DNA of 20,386 nucleotides from an uncultured Eubacteriales bacterium (lineage in GTDB: Bacteria > Bacillota > Clostridia > Oscillospirales > Acutalibacteraceae). A program made the translations under genes and the position numbers. The notes beneath the pieces are model-generated. The model was not told the origin of the DNA. It did not search any database and saw only the letters and a program-made list of their open reading frames with translations. The DNA lies in the NCBI GenBank assembly GCA_934525065.1, contig CAKSYX010000034.1:1-20386 (forward strand). Reading direction: 5' to 3'. Numbering within the stretch: the stretch's first letter is position 1; every line of letters begins with the position of its first letter. This document shows, piece after piece, positions 14,389 to 20,386 of this stretch.

Positions 14389-14420
14389 GGTGCCGGATAT
14401 AACGGTAAGGCGGTTGCTCC
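14389..14420 (+). other. 5' leader block complementary to the 3' end of the same transcript
   Basis: GGTGCCG (14389-14395), GATA (14396-14399) and GCGGTTGCTCC (14410-14420) are complementary, in order, to CGGCACC (14623-14629), TATC (14618-14621) and GGAGCAACCGC (14606-14616) downstream. The full-length mRNA could close end to end over about 22 bp. Confidence 0.65.
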
Positions 14421-14437
14421 TCGCAAGAGGAGGTGAT
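14417..14437 (+). promoter_or_regulatory. Ribosome binding site sequestered in a GNRA hairpin
   Basis: CTCCTC (14417-14422) pairs with GAGGAG (14427-14432) around a GCAA tetraloop. The paired strand is the Shine-Dalgarno sequence GAGGAGGTGAT, which is almost a full complement of the 16S 3' end. Translation of the peptide would need this hairpin to open. Confidence 0.75.
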
Positions 14438-14441
14438 AGCA

Positions 14442-14534
14442 ATGGCAGTTACGCTTTTGGAATTGATTGCAATTCTTGCATTGCTTGTCAATGTTATCTC
14501 TCTTTGCTACACGATTTTGAGTAACAAAAAGTAA
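14442..14534 (+). CDS. 30-aa hydrophobic peptide, putative type I (holin-like) toxin
   Basis: ATG to TAA encodes 30 residues: a short polar start (MAVTLLE), one membrane helix (about LIAILALLVNVISLCYTIL) and a basic SNKK end. This is the shape of small 'putative holin-like toxin' and TxpA-like peptides of Firmicutes, which insert into the membrane when over-expressed. GAGGAGGTGAT lies 8 nt upstream of the ATG but is held in a hairpin. The gene has its own consensus promoter, a hairpin straight after the stop, a convergent antisense promoter 110 bp downstream, and complementary transcript ends. That regulation is far more than expected for a chance reading frame. Family membership is inferred from shape and context; toxicity is not shown. 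Confidence 0.75.
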   Translation: MAVTLLELIAILALLVNVISLCYTILSNKK

Positions 14535-14542
14535 TCTTACAT

Positions 14543-14637
14543 AAAAAGTAAGAAACACCGCCCCGTTCCAAACGGCGGTGTTTCTTATATAACATCACAA
14601 AATTTGGAGCAACCGCTTATCGCGGCACCCTCTTTGC
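14543..14637 (-). ncRNA. Putative antisense (antitoxin) RNA
   Basis: A perfect TTGACA-17-TATAAT promoter on the minus strand predicts a start near 14637. The hairpin at 14549-14587 followed by CTTTTT predicts an end near 14543. The ~95-nt RNA would be fully complementary to the 3' part of the peptide mRNA. Its 5' region (GGTGCCG...GCGGTTGCTCC) also repeats the leader of the sense RNA in the same sense. No open frame is present. Confidence 0.65.
14549..14587. terminator. Bidirectional hairpin after the peptide gene
   Basis: TAAGAAACACCGCC (14549-14562) pairs perfectly with GGCGGTGTTTCTTA (14574-14587) around an 11-nt loop. On the minus strand it is followed by CTTTTT, making a good terminator for the antisense RNA. 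On the plus strand the following sequence is less T-rich, so the sense transcript may read through. Confidence 0.8.
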
Positions 14638-14643
14638 GTTCAT

Positions 14644-14672
14644 ATTATACAACTATGCCGCTTGTTTGTCAA
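14644..14672 (-). promoter_or_regulatory. Consensus promoter of the antisense RNA
   Basis: TTGACA (14672-14667), exactly 17 bp, TATAAT (14649-14644): a perfect match to the sigma-70/sigma-A consensus on the minus strand. Its -35 box overlaps the terminator hairpin of the sense transcript. Confidence 0.85.
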
Positions 14673-14687
14673 GCGGCTTTTTGTTTT
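14657..14687 (+). terminator. Terminator of the full-length peptide mRNA
   Basis: GCCGCTT (14657-14663) pairs with AAGCGGC (14671-14677), followed by TTTTTGTTTT. Together with the promoter at 14354 it defines a transcript of about 295 nt that spans the whole antisense RNA. Confidence 0.8.
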
Positions 14688-14714
14688 CATGTGGCGCAAG
14701 CGGCAAGGTTACAA

Positions 14715-14785
14715 AGCATAAAAACAATCCTCGGCATCGTAGGGGGTCGCTTGAGGCCCCCGTTTCCACCTTACTGCTTGCACCG
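14715..14785. repeat. Mosaic repeat unit with hairpin B, copy 1
   Basis: AAGCATAAAAACAATC and CTCGGCATCGTA lead into hairpin B, GGGGGTCGCTTGAGGCCCCC (14742-14761), and then into a TGCTTGCACCGC segment. Same scaffold as at 14250 but with the other hairpin. Confidence 0.75.
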
Positions 14786-14822
14786 CTTCCATATAATTCA
14801 CCTCCTGCTCCCCATATATCGG

Positions 14823-14876
14823 TTCTGCTCCATCCTCGGCGCCCCCCGCGCGGGGAGCGCCGAGGATGGAGCAGAA
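14823..14876. repeat. 54-bp near-perfect palindrome
   Basis: Two 26-bp arms (14823-14848 and 14851-14876) match at 25 of 26 positions, the only mismatch being C14843 against A14856, with just CG between them. The centre is very GC-rich (CCCCGCGCGGGG). There is no T-run beside it. It may extrude as a cruciform, or form a hairpin in RNA. Confidence 0.9.
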
Positions 14877-14920
14877 ATTAAAAATGAAAGGGAGAACTCT
14901 ATTATTTGTGTGGTTCAAGA

Positions 14921-14981
14921 AACAACGTTCCCGGGGGCCTCAGGCGACCCCCGTACGAAGCTGAGGTTTGTTTTTATGCGC
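14921..14981. repeat. Mosaic repeat unit with hairpin B, copy 2 (reverse)
   Basis: ACAACGTTCCC, then hairpin B in reverse (GGGGGCCTCAGGCGACCCCC, 14933-14952), then GTACGAAGCTGAGG and TTTGTTTTTATGCGC. Read on the other strand it has the same module order as the other units. Confidence 0.75.
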
Positions 14982-15021
14982 TACAAGACGTTAGGTTGTT
15001 CGTTGCCCTTTAAGCTGATTA

Positions 15022-15056
15022 TATCTAGTATCTAGTGTCTAGCATCTAGCATCTAG
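15022..15056. repeat. Heptanucleotide tract (TATCTAG)5
   Basis: TATCTAG, TATCTAG, TGTCTAG, CATCTAG, CATCTAG in tandem. A decayed version (TCCAGCG, TCCAGTG, TTTAG) sits at the matching place behind the second 39-nt repeat. Confidence 0.85.
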
Positions 15057-15060
15057 ATAC

Positions 15061-15107
15061 GGGGGGTCGCCTGAGGCCCCCATGAAGTTAGATTTTAGAT
15101 GGGTTCA
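15061..15107. repeat. Hairpin B copy 3 plus TTAGATT heptads
   Basis: GGGGGTCGCCTGAGGCCCCC (15062-15081) followed by ATGAAGTTAGATTTTAGATGG. The left scaffold is missing; the hairpin directly joins the heptad tract. Confidence 0.7.
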
Positions 15108-15182
15108 TTTTTACGCTGTGCAGGATGTTAGGTTGTTTGCTGCCCTTTAAGTTGATTACATCCAGCGTCCAGTGTTTAGAAT

Positions 15183-15243
15183 AGTAGGGGCGGATTGTGT
15201 TCCGCCCGTGAACGTTGCTGTTCGCACAGCGTAAAAATAAACC
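15183..15243. repeat. Mosaic repeat unit with hairpin A, copy 2
   Basis: GTAGGGGCGGATTGTGTTCCGCCC (hairpin arms 15188-15194 and 15201-15207), then GTGAACGTTGCTGTTCGC and AGCGTAAAAATAAACC. From here to the promoter at 15368 I see only AT-rich sequence without a gene. Confidence 0.75.
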
Positions 15244-15367
15244 GCGACCTCCCTACGAATTTGCTTTCATTAAAGAGGCAAACCGGAGCCACATTCGTTA
15301 TTATGCCTAAAAACAAATACTTTCGTTTGTTCATGTTCACAAAAATTTAATTAAATTTAAATATCAT

Positions 15368-15396
15368 TTGACGTTTTTGCTTTTTTGCGCTATCAT
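15368..15396 (+). promoter_or_regulatory. Promoter of the giant repeat protein
   Basis: TTGACG (15368-15373), a 17-bp spacer rich in T and TATCAT (15391-15396). A TATAAT at 15407-15412 without a good -35 is an alternative. AAAGGAG lies at 15433-15439. Confidence 0.6.
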
Positions 15397-15450
15397 ATAT
15401 ATGCATTATAATACTCTTTTTACATTCAACCGAAAGGAGATATTTTAGAG

Positions 15451-18400
15451 ATGAAAAAAACTTTAAAAACCGGGAAAAAAGCACTTTCCGTCTTTATGGC
15501 GGCGCTCATGGTGCTCACCACATGGGTGTTCTTTGCGCCGGAGAAAGCGGAGGCCGCAACGGCCGGAAAGTATAGGATAGCTTTTGCTGTTTATGACAAT
15601 GACAATGGTTCAAACGGCATCGACAAGCTTACCGTTAAGTACAAGTATAAAACTAATAACGGAACAGGCACTGAGAGCGGTGAAATAACAACAGGTGCCA
15701 ATGCAGGGGACGCAAAAGGCCATGTTAAAAATGGACACGATTACTACATTGTTTACGCAGAAAATGTTCCGGGCTTTCCTTCGTGGGCTTATGCAAAATC
15801 AAAGGTAGGCTACTGGCAATATCCGGAATTTCGACTGAAGGTCTGCGTTGCAAAGGCCGGAAACAGTAATTATTATAAAGGTGCTGAAAATGATGCGAAC
15901 TCCGGTTGGAAACAGGTTTGTGACTTTGAGTTTCACCACAAAAATTTCCTTGGTTCTGATGAAAAGTCCAAAAGTACGTCAGATATGGCAAATAAACCAT
16001 ATTTCAACTCTCTGGGCGCAATCTCCGGTGCGGACACCATCACCATGCCCAAAACCGGTGCTGCCAACATCACAAGCAAATACAGCGCAACGATGTATGA
16101 TCAGTATGGTGTTGCGTGGCATGAGGATCCGCAGTTCTGGGTTCCCGTCAGCGAACCGACTGATTATAGCTCAGCAAGAAAGGATGACACAAACTCCGGC
16201 CTTTCAATGGGCGGAGACGGCACTCTCACCGTTCGTCCCTCAGCTCAGGTTGACGGAGAAGAAAGTGTTAGATACGCATGGATCTCCTGTGTTGCCGGAA
16301 CCAATAAGTGGCAAAAGAAAAGGGTCAAGCTTGTTGACCCGCTTTATACAATTACATTCAGGCAGGACGGTGTAACGGACGACCTTGCAAAATCGAACTA
16401 TTACTACGGCTCAACGCCCATCGAACCGTCAAACTACACCATTCCGAAGCCGGTAGCGGACGGCCACTATGTTTTTGACGGCTGGAATCCGGCTCTTGCA
16501 AAGGTAACCGTAGATCAGACCTATACAGCAAAATTCAAAAAGATTGCTCATAACTGGGTCAGAACCTCTATTGTTGACTCCACCTGTTCCGCAGAGGGTA
16601 AGGAATATCAGAAGTGCACTGACTGCACAGCGACCAGAGAACTTCCGGTTGAAAAGAAGCCCCACACCTGGGTCAAGGGCACGGTTCATGACGCAACCTG
16701 CACCAAAGACGGCTGGACGGATTACTCCTGCTCAAAGTGCCCGGCAACAAAAACCGATGATGTAACCCAAAAGCTCGGCCACGACATGAAAGAGATTTCG
16801 CGCAGAGAGGCAACCTGCCGGCTCCCCGGTGTCATCAATTTCAAATGCTCGCGCTGCACGGAGACCTCGAGTGAAACAATTCCTATTGTTCCCCACAGCT
16901 ACACTAATGAAAAAGTAACCAAAAAACAGACCTGCACCGAAGGCGGTCACGCAACCTATCAGTGCATTTGGTGCGATAAGTATGATCCCGACAGGGGAGA
17001 AAGAAACGGCGTTGACACTCCTGCTCTCGGCCACGACTGGAACTATGATGAATCCGATGAAAGATGGGAGGTTGTCACTCCCGCCACCTGCGAAAAGGAC
17101 GGTCTTGAAAAGCGTACCTGCCAGAGAGATAAGTCTCACACTGAAACCAGAGCAATTTCGATGCTTAACCATGACTTTGACCAGTCAATTACAAGAACCG
17201 TTTCTGCAACCTGCACCAAGGATGGCTATACCTATCACCCCTGTAAGCACACAGGCTGCGACAAATATGAACTTGTTAGCACTCTCCCGAAGCTTAACCA
17301 TCAGGACGGCGGAAAAGGCGAATGGGTGACCACCCTTGAGGCTAAGTGTGAAACCGAAGGTGTAAAGAAATATAAATGCGGTCTTTGCGGTGAATACGTT
17401 AAGAGTGAGATTATTCCGAAGCTTGAGCATAATTGGGGCACATACACAAAGACCAAAGAAGCAACCTGCACCGAAAATGCAAAGGAAACCGCCACCTGCA
17501 CGCGCGAGGGCTGCGGAAAGACCTACACAAGGGATATTCCGAACACCGTTCTCGGCCATGAATTCCTCCCCGAAAACTATAAGTATAACAACGACGCAAA
17601 ATGCGGAATAGACGGAACCAAAACCGCAACCTGCACCCGCTGCGATGTAACGGATACCATAACCGCAGAAGGCACCGCGCTTGAGCATCAGTTCACAAAG
17701 TACAATGAGACCACGGCCGCAACCTGCGAAAAAAACGCAGAAGAAACTGCTGAATGCGATCGCGGCTGCGGAAAAACGCATACCCGCGAAGTACCCGGTT
17801 CAGCTCTCGGTCACAAGGCCGACACATGGACGCACAACGACGGAACCGAAACCTGCTGCGAGCTCGGAACAAAAACCGGCCTTTGCGTAAGATGCAATAA
17901 AGAATTTACCGTCGCTGAGGAGAGACCGGAGTATTACGCCCCTCATACCTATGAGACGGACGCAAACGGCGAAATTGTTTATAAGTTTGTTAAAGACAGC
18001 GAAACCTGCATCGCCGACGGCATTGAAAGAGCATATTGTATCAATAATACTACTCACGATGACGGAAAGAACTGGAGCTGCGGACACTACCTTGAAAGGA
18101 CTGCAAAGGGAACAAAGCATCCTCATTCTTTCCCCAACCCTGAAACCGAAAGGGATAAGTACATCTCCAACAATGACGGTACCTGCCTGCGTGACGGAAC
18201 AATGTATGCGTTCTGCACAGAATGCAAAAAAGCGAAGAAGACTGTCACCGAACCGAATTCAAAGAAACCGCACTATATTGCAAACTGGATCTCCGACGGA
18301 AACGCAACCTGCACAGAGGACGGAACCAAGCACGGCGAATGCGTCTACGGCTGCGGATACGAGGAAAAAGGTGTAACCGACGTTGGTTCAGCTCTCGGCC

Positions 18401-20112
18401 ACTGGTTCAGAGACTATAAGGTAAGCACAGAGCCAACCTGCACCGAGAACAGAAAAAGAACCGCCACCTGCGAACGCGAAGGCTGCACTGCAACTGAAAC
18501 TGTAATAGACAAAAACACCGCTCTCGGCCACGACTGGAGCGACTGGGCGTTCGTCGGCGAAAAGGCTGACTGCACAAAGGGCGGAAAAATGGAACGCCAC
18601 TGTAAACGCGCCTGCTGTATTGGCGAAGACGGCAAATCGACTGTTACCGAAACTAAGGCGGTTGAAAAAACCGAACATACATGGACATGGGTAATTGTTA
18701 AAGAAGAAGGCGTCAACACTGACTGCACCACCGGCTATAAGAAGCATCAGGTCTGCTCAGTCTGCAAGGCGGTCAGAGAAGGCTCTGAGGTTGAAGTTCC
18801 CGGCGGAGCTCACCACTTTGTTCTTGTTGTTGACAAAGCAGCAACCTGCACCGAAGAAGGTCAAAGAAAAGTTGCCTGCGATGTTTGCGGAGCGGTTGAA
18901 AGCGATGTAACGATCCCCAAAACCGGCCACCTCAACACCTATCTTGACGAATCGACCGTTGTTGCCGCAACCTGCAAGGATAAGGGCTACAGCGGCGACA
19001 TCAAGTGCACCCTCTGCCACGCGGTTGTAGAAAGAGGCCACGAAACCGATGTCACAAACGAACATGTGTTCACAGAATACTTCCCCGCTACCGCCGCAAC
19101 CTGCACCAAGAACGCAACGGAAAAAGCAACCTGCTCTGTTTGCTCAAACGCTGAAAACATCAGAGAGGTTCCCGGCTCGGCTCTCGGCCACGACTGGAGC
19201 GATGAATGGACCGTGGGAAAAGCACCGACCTGCACCGAAGACGGAACAAAGGTTGTCAAGTGCCGGCGTGAAGGCTGCGACGCGGAAAAGACGATGAGGA
19301 ACCCCGGCTCGGCTCTCGGCCACAAGTGGGGCGAATGGAAGACCGTCACCGAGCCGACCTGCACCGCTCCCGGAAAAGCAGAAAAATTCTGCACACGCGA
19401 AGGCTGCACAGTTAAGGTTGAAAAGCAGCTGCGTCAGCTCAGCCATACTCCGGGCGAATGGATAATTGATAAAGAAGCGACCTGCACCGAAGAGGGCAAG
19501 AGACACAAGGAATGCGTCGGCGGCTGCGGATATATCTTTGAAGAAGAAGTTATCCCGAAGCTCGACCACAAGTTTGTTGTTGAAATTCACGGCGTAACCT
19601 GCATCGACGACGGCTACAGCACATATGTCTGCTCTGAATGCGGAACAGAAAAGCAGGGCGAAGTTGTCAAGGCTCTCGGCCATGACTGGAGCGGCGAATG
19701 GGTCGTTACCAAGGAGCCGACCTGCACCAAGAAGGGTACTGAAACCCTCACCTGCACACGCTGCGACAAAACGCAGACGAGAACAATTGACGCTCTCGGC
19801 CACCATGAGGTCATTGACCCGGCAGTTCCGGCAACCTGCACAAAGCCGGGACTCAGCGAGGGCAGCCACTGCGACCGCTGCGGCGAAGTTCTGAAGGAAC
19901 AGGAAACCGTAATTAAACCGCACCGTGACGCCGACGAGGACGGAAAGTGCGATGAATGCGGAAAGGAAATCAAGCACAGCACCGATCTTAACTGCAACTG
20001 CATCTGCCACAAGCGCTTCTGGCTTATGAGAATCCTTTATAAGGTTCTGCTTGTGTTCTGGAAGCTGTTCAGAATCGGCAAGGGCTGCTCCTGCGGAGCT
20101 GTTCACTATTAA
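15451..20112 (+). CDS. Giant secreted protein with 26 CCCH-like repeats
   Basis: A 1553-residue exported protein. A signal peptide (KKALSVFMAALMVLTTWVFF, cleavage near AEA-A at residue 35) is followed by about 260 residues of beta-rich sequence that includes an Ig-like stretch (MYDQYGVAWHEDPQFWVPV...LTVRPSAQ). An InlB-B/Flg_new-like repeat lies at about 300-365 (YTITFRQDG...HYVFDGWNP...TYTAKFK). From about 367 to 1492 run roughly 26 degenerate units of 35-50 residues, patterned xATCTxxGxxxxxCxxCxxxxxxxIPxLGHxW. A DADEDGKCDECGKEI linker leads to a C-terminal module with Cys/His clusters around an amphipathic helix. There is no LPXTG motif. Similar Cys repeats are common in secreted proteins of gut Clostridia, with no firm function; adhesion or matrix roles are guesses. 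AAAGGAG precedes the ATG. Confidence 0.88.
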   Translation: MKKTLKTGKKALSVFMAALMVLTTWVFFAPEKAEAATAGKYRIAFAVYDNDNGSNGIDKLTVKYKYKTNNGTGTESGEITTGANAGDAKGHVKNGHDYYIVYAENVPGFPSWAYAKSKVGYWQYPEFRLKVCVAKAGNSNYYKGAENDANSGWKQVCDFEFHHKNFLGSDEKSKSTSDMANKPYFNSLGAISGADTITMPKTGAANITSKYSATMYDQYGVAWHEDPQFWVPVSEPTDYSSARKDDTNSGLSMGGDGTLTVRPSAQVDGEESVRYAWISCVAGTNKWQKKRVKLVDPLYTITFRQDGVTDDLAKSNYYYGSTPIEPSNYTIPKPVADGHYVFDGWNPALAKVTVDQTYTAKFKKIAHNWVRTSIVDSTCSAEGKEYQKCTDCTATRELPVEKKPHTWVKGTVHDATCTKDGWTDYSCSKCPATKTDDVTQKLGHDMKEISRREATCRLPGVINFKCSRCTETSSETIPIVPHSYTNEKVTKKQTCTEGGHATYQCIWCDKYDPDRGERNGVDTPALGHDWNYDESDERWEVVTPATCEKDGLEKRTCQRDKSHTETRAISMLNHDFDQSITRTVSATCTKDGYTYHPCKHTGCDKYELVSTLPKLNHQDGGKGEWVTTLEAKCETEGVKKYKCGLCGEYVKSEIIPKLEHNWGTYTKTKEATCTENAKETATCTREGCGKTYTRDIPNTVLGHEFLPENYKYNNDAKCGIDGTKTATCTRCDVTDTITAEGTALEHQFTKYNETTAATCEKNAEETAECDRGCGKTHTREVPGSALGHKADTWTHNDGTETCCELGTKTGLCVRCNKEFTVAEERPEYYAPHTYETDANGEIVYKFVKDSETCIADGIERAYCINNTTHDDGKNWSCGHYLERTAKGTKHPHSFPNPETERDKYISNNDGTCLRDGTMYAFCTECKKAKKTVTEPNSKKPHYIANWISDGNATCTEDGTKHGECVYGCGYEEKGVTDVGSALGHWFRDYKVSTEPTCTENRKRTATCEREGCTATETVIDKNTALGHDWSDWAFVGEKADCTKGGKMERHCKRACCIGEDGKSTVTETKAVEKTEHTWTWVIVKEEGVNTDCTTGYKKHQVCSVCKAVREGSEVEVPGGAHHFVLVVDKAATCTEEGQRKVACDVCGAVESDVTIPKTGHLNTYLDESTVVAATCKDKGYSGDIKCTLCHAVVERGHETDVTNEHVFTEYFPATAATCTKNATEKATCSVCSNAENIREVPGSALGHDWSDEWTVGKAPTCTEDGTKVVKCRREGCDAEKTMRNPGSALGHKWGEWKTVTEPTCTAPGKAEKFCTREGCTVKVEKQLRQLSHTPGEWIIDKEATCTEEGKRHKECVGGCGYIFEEEVIPKLDHKFVVEIHGVTCIDDGYSTYVCSECGTEKQGEVVKALGHDWSGEWVVTKEPTCTKKGTETLTCTRCDKTQTRTIDALGHHEVIDPAVPATCTKPGLSEGSHCDRCGEVLKEQETVIKPHRDADEDGKCDECGKEIKHSTDLNCNCICHKRFWLMRILYKVLLVFWKLFRIGKGCSCGAVHY

Positions 20113-20113
20113 G

Positions 20114-20151
20114 AAAAAAATGGGGCTGCCCGCAGGGCAGCCCCATTTTTT
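20114..20151 (+). terminator. Strong terminator of the giant gene
   Basis: TGGGGCTGCCC (20121-20131) pairs perfectly with GGGCAGCCCCA (20135-20145) around a 3-nt loop, with seven A residues before and six T residues after. Confidence 0.95.
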
Positions 20152-20158
20152 ACATCTA

Positions 20159-20179
20159 TTATGTATTATCCATTATCTG
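20159..20179. repeat. Heptanucleotide tract TTATGTA/TTATCCA/TTATCTG
   Basis: Three tandem degenerate heptads directly behind the terminator, in the same position relative to mosaic repeats as the tracts near 14168 and 15022. Confidence 0.6.
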
Positions 20180-20219
20180 AGAAAAGCTGCGGTTTTGCAG
20201 ATTGGTGTGTGCAAACGGC

Positions 20220-20310
20220 AACGTTTCATGGGGGCCTCAAGCGACCCCCATACGATGCCGAGGTTTATTTTTATGCTTTGCGAACAGCAACGTTCACGGG
20301 CGGAACACAA
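20220..20310. repeat. Mosaic repeat units B and A, the A unit cut short
   Basis: AACGTTTCAT, hairpin B in reverse (20230-20249), CATACGATGCCGAGG and TTTATTTTTATGC. Then GCGAACAGCAACGTTCAC and the first 14 bases of hairpin A (GGGCGGAACACAAT). The second arm expected from the other copies is absent and unrelated sequence begins at about 20311. Confidence 0.75.
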
Positions 20311-20386
20311 TGTATAGTGTAATAAGATAGTTTACAACCAGTGCAATAACATCGTTTACAGTTTTATGATAAAATAAAAGGCAAAT
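20311..20386 (+). mobile_element. Probable left end of an IS21-family element (partial)
   Basis: Unrelated sequence begins with TGTATAG exactly where hairpin A is broken. It holds two direct repeats with a 24-bp period: GTGTAATAAGATAGTTTACA (20317-20336) and GTGCAATAACATCGTTTACA (20341-20360), 17 of 20 identical. Multiple terminal repeats and a 5'-TG end are typical of IS21-family insertion sequences. The transposase genes would lie beyond the window, so the family call is provisional. Confidence 0.5.

Larger units (their letters stand above)
14990..15165. repeat. Pair of 39-nt direct repeats, 137 bp apart
   Basis: 14990-15028 and 15127-15165 match at 34 of 39 positions. Both begin GTTAGGTTGTT, contain TGCCCTTTAAG and run into ATC(T/C)AG heptads. 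Each copy follows a TTTATTTTTATGC-like box, so a larger composite element has been duplicated. Confidence 0.8.

Noticed and set aside
14604..15035. 143-residue open frame on the plus strand in the repeat region
   Set aside because: It reads through the antisense promoter, hairpin B copies and the 54-bp palindrome, has no ribosome binding site and shows no domain.
14168..15056. CRISPR array suggested by short regular repeats
   Set aside because: The period is 7 bp with no spacers, so these are simple tandem heptads and not repeat-spacer units.
15274..15314. c-di-GMP (GEMM-like) riboswitch suggested by AGGCAAACC and GCCTAAAA
   Set aside because: Only the outer 4-bp stem and a short motif fit, the inner paired regions are missing, and the segment lies upstream of the predicted promoter.
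19144..20106. 320-residue open frame on the minus strand in the giant gene
   Set aside because: It mirrors the repeat units of the plus-strand gene (recurrent Ala/Gly/Phe-rich phrases) and has no start signals.

Overview
The window looks like chromosomal DNA of a Gram-positive, probably gut-dwelling anaerobe of the class Clostridia (Oscillospirales/Ruminococcaceae-like). This is inferred from the single-chain class II glycyl-tRNA synthetase, strong AGGAGG-type ribosome binding sites, a GPH-type symporter, secreted calcineurin-type phosphoesterases, and a very large secreted protein built of cysteine-containing 'TCTxxG...C..C...GH' repeats. No rRNA, tRNA or CRISPR array was seen.

Layout. (1) 133-1589: a small accessory-looking island. 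Two minus-strand genes (a two-TM protein and a zinc-ribbon/leucine-rich-repeat protein, coupled by a TGATG overlap) diverge from a small XRE repressor gene. Two copies of one palindromic operator lie between them. (2) 1741-4957: a GPH-type transporter followed by a small membrane HExxH protein (minus), divergent from an SDR oxidoreductase (plus). (3) 5090-6259: a secreted metallophosphoesterase with its own promoter and terminator. (4) 6473-7855: glyS. (5) 7938-11279: a tight three-gene operon of two related exported metallophosphoesterases and a membrane-anchored glycosidase-like protein. (6) 11454-14045: serS and glyA, both on the minus strand. (7) 14046-15450: about 1.4 kb almost free of conventional genes. 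It is packed with mosaic repeats, a 54-bp near-perfect palindrome, and a compact locus encoding a 30-residue hydrophobic peptide with an antisense promoter. (8) 15451-20112: a 1553-residue secreted repeat protein. (9) 20152-20386: more copies of the mosaic repeats, one of them cut by what looks like the left end of an IS21-type insertion sequence.

The most interesting element is the type I toxin-antitoxin-like locus at about 14354-14687. It shows a consensus promoter, a ribosome binding site locked in a GNRA-capped hairpin, and a short holin-like peptide. A hairpin terminator is shared with a convergent antisense RNA that has a perfect TTGACA-17-TATAAT promoter. The 5' and 3' ends of the full sense transcript are complementary in several blocks, as in hok-like or AapA-like mRNAs that are held inactive by end-to-end pairing.

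Other points of interest: 26 degenerate CCCH-like repeats in the giant protein, and its unusual C-terminal Cys/His plus amphipathic-helix module. The intergenic repeats have a common scaffold that carries one of two interchangeable hairpins. Several encoded proteins appear to act outside the membrane (three phosphoesterases, one glycosidase-like enzyme, one surface repeat protein), suggesting a region rich in envelope or extracellular-glycan functions. Their substrates cannot be read from sequence.
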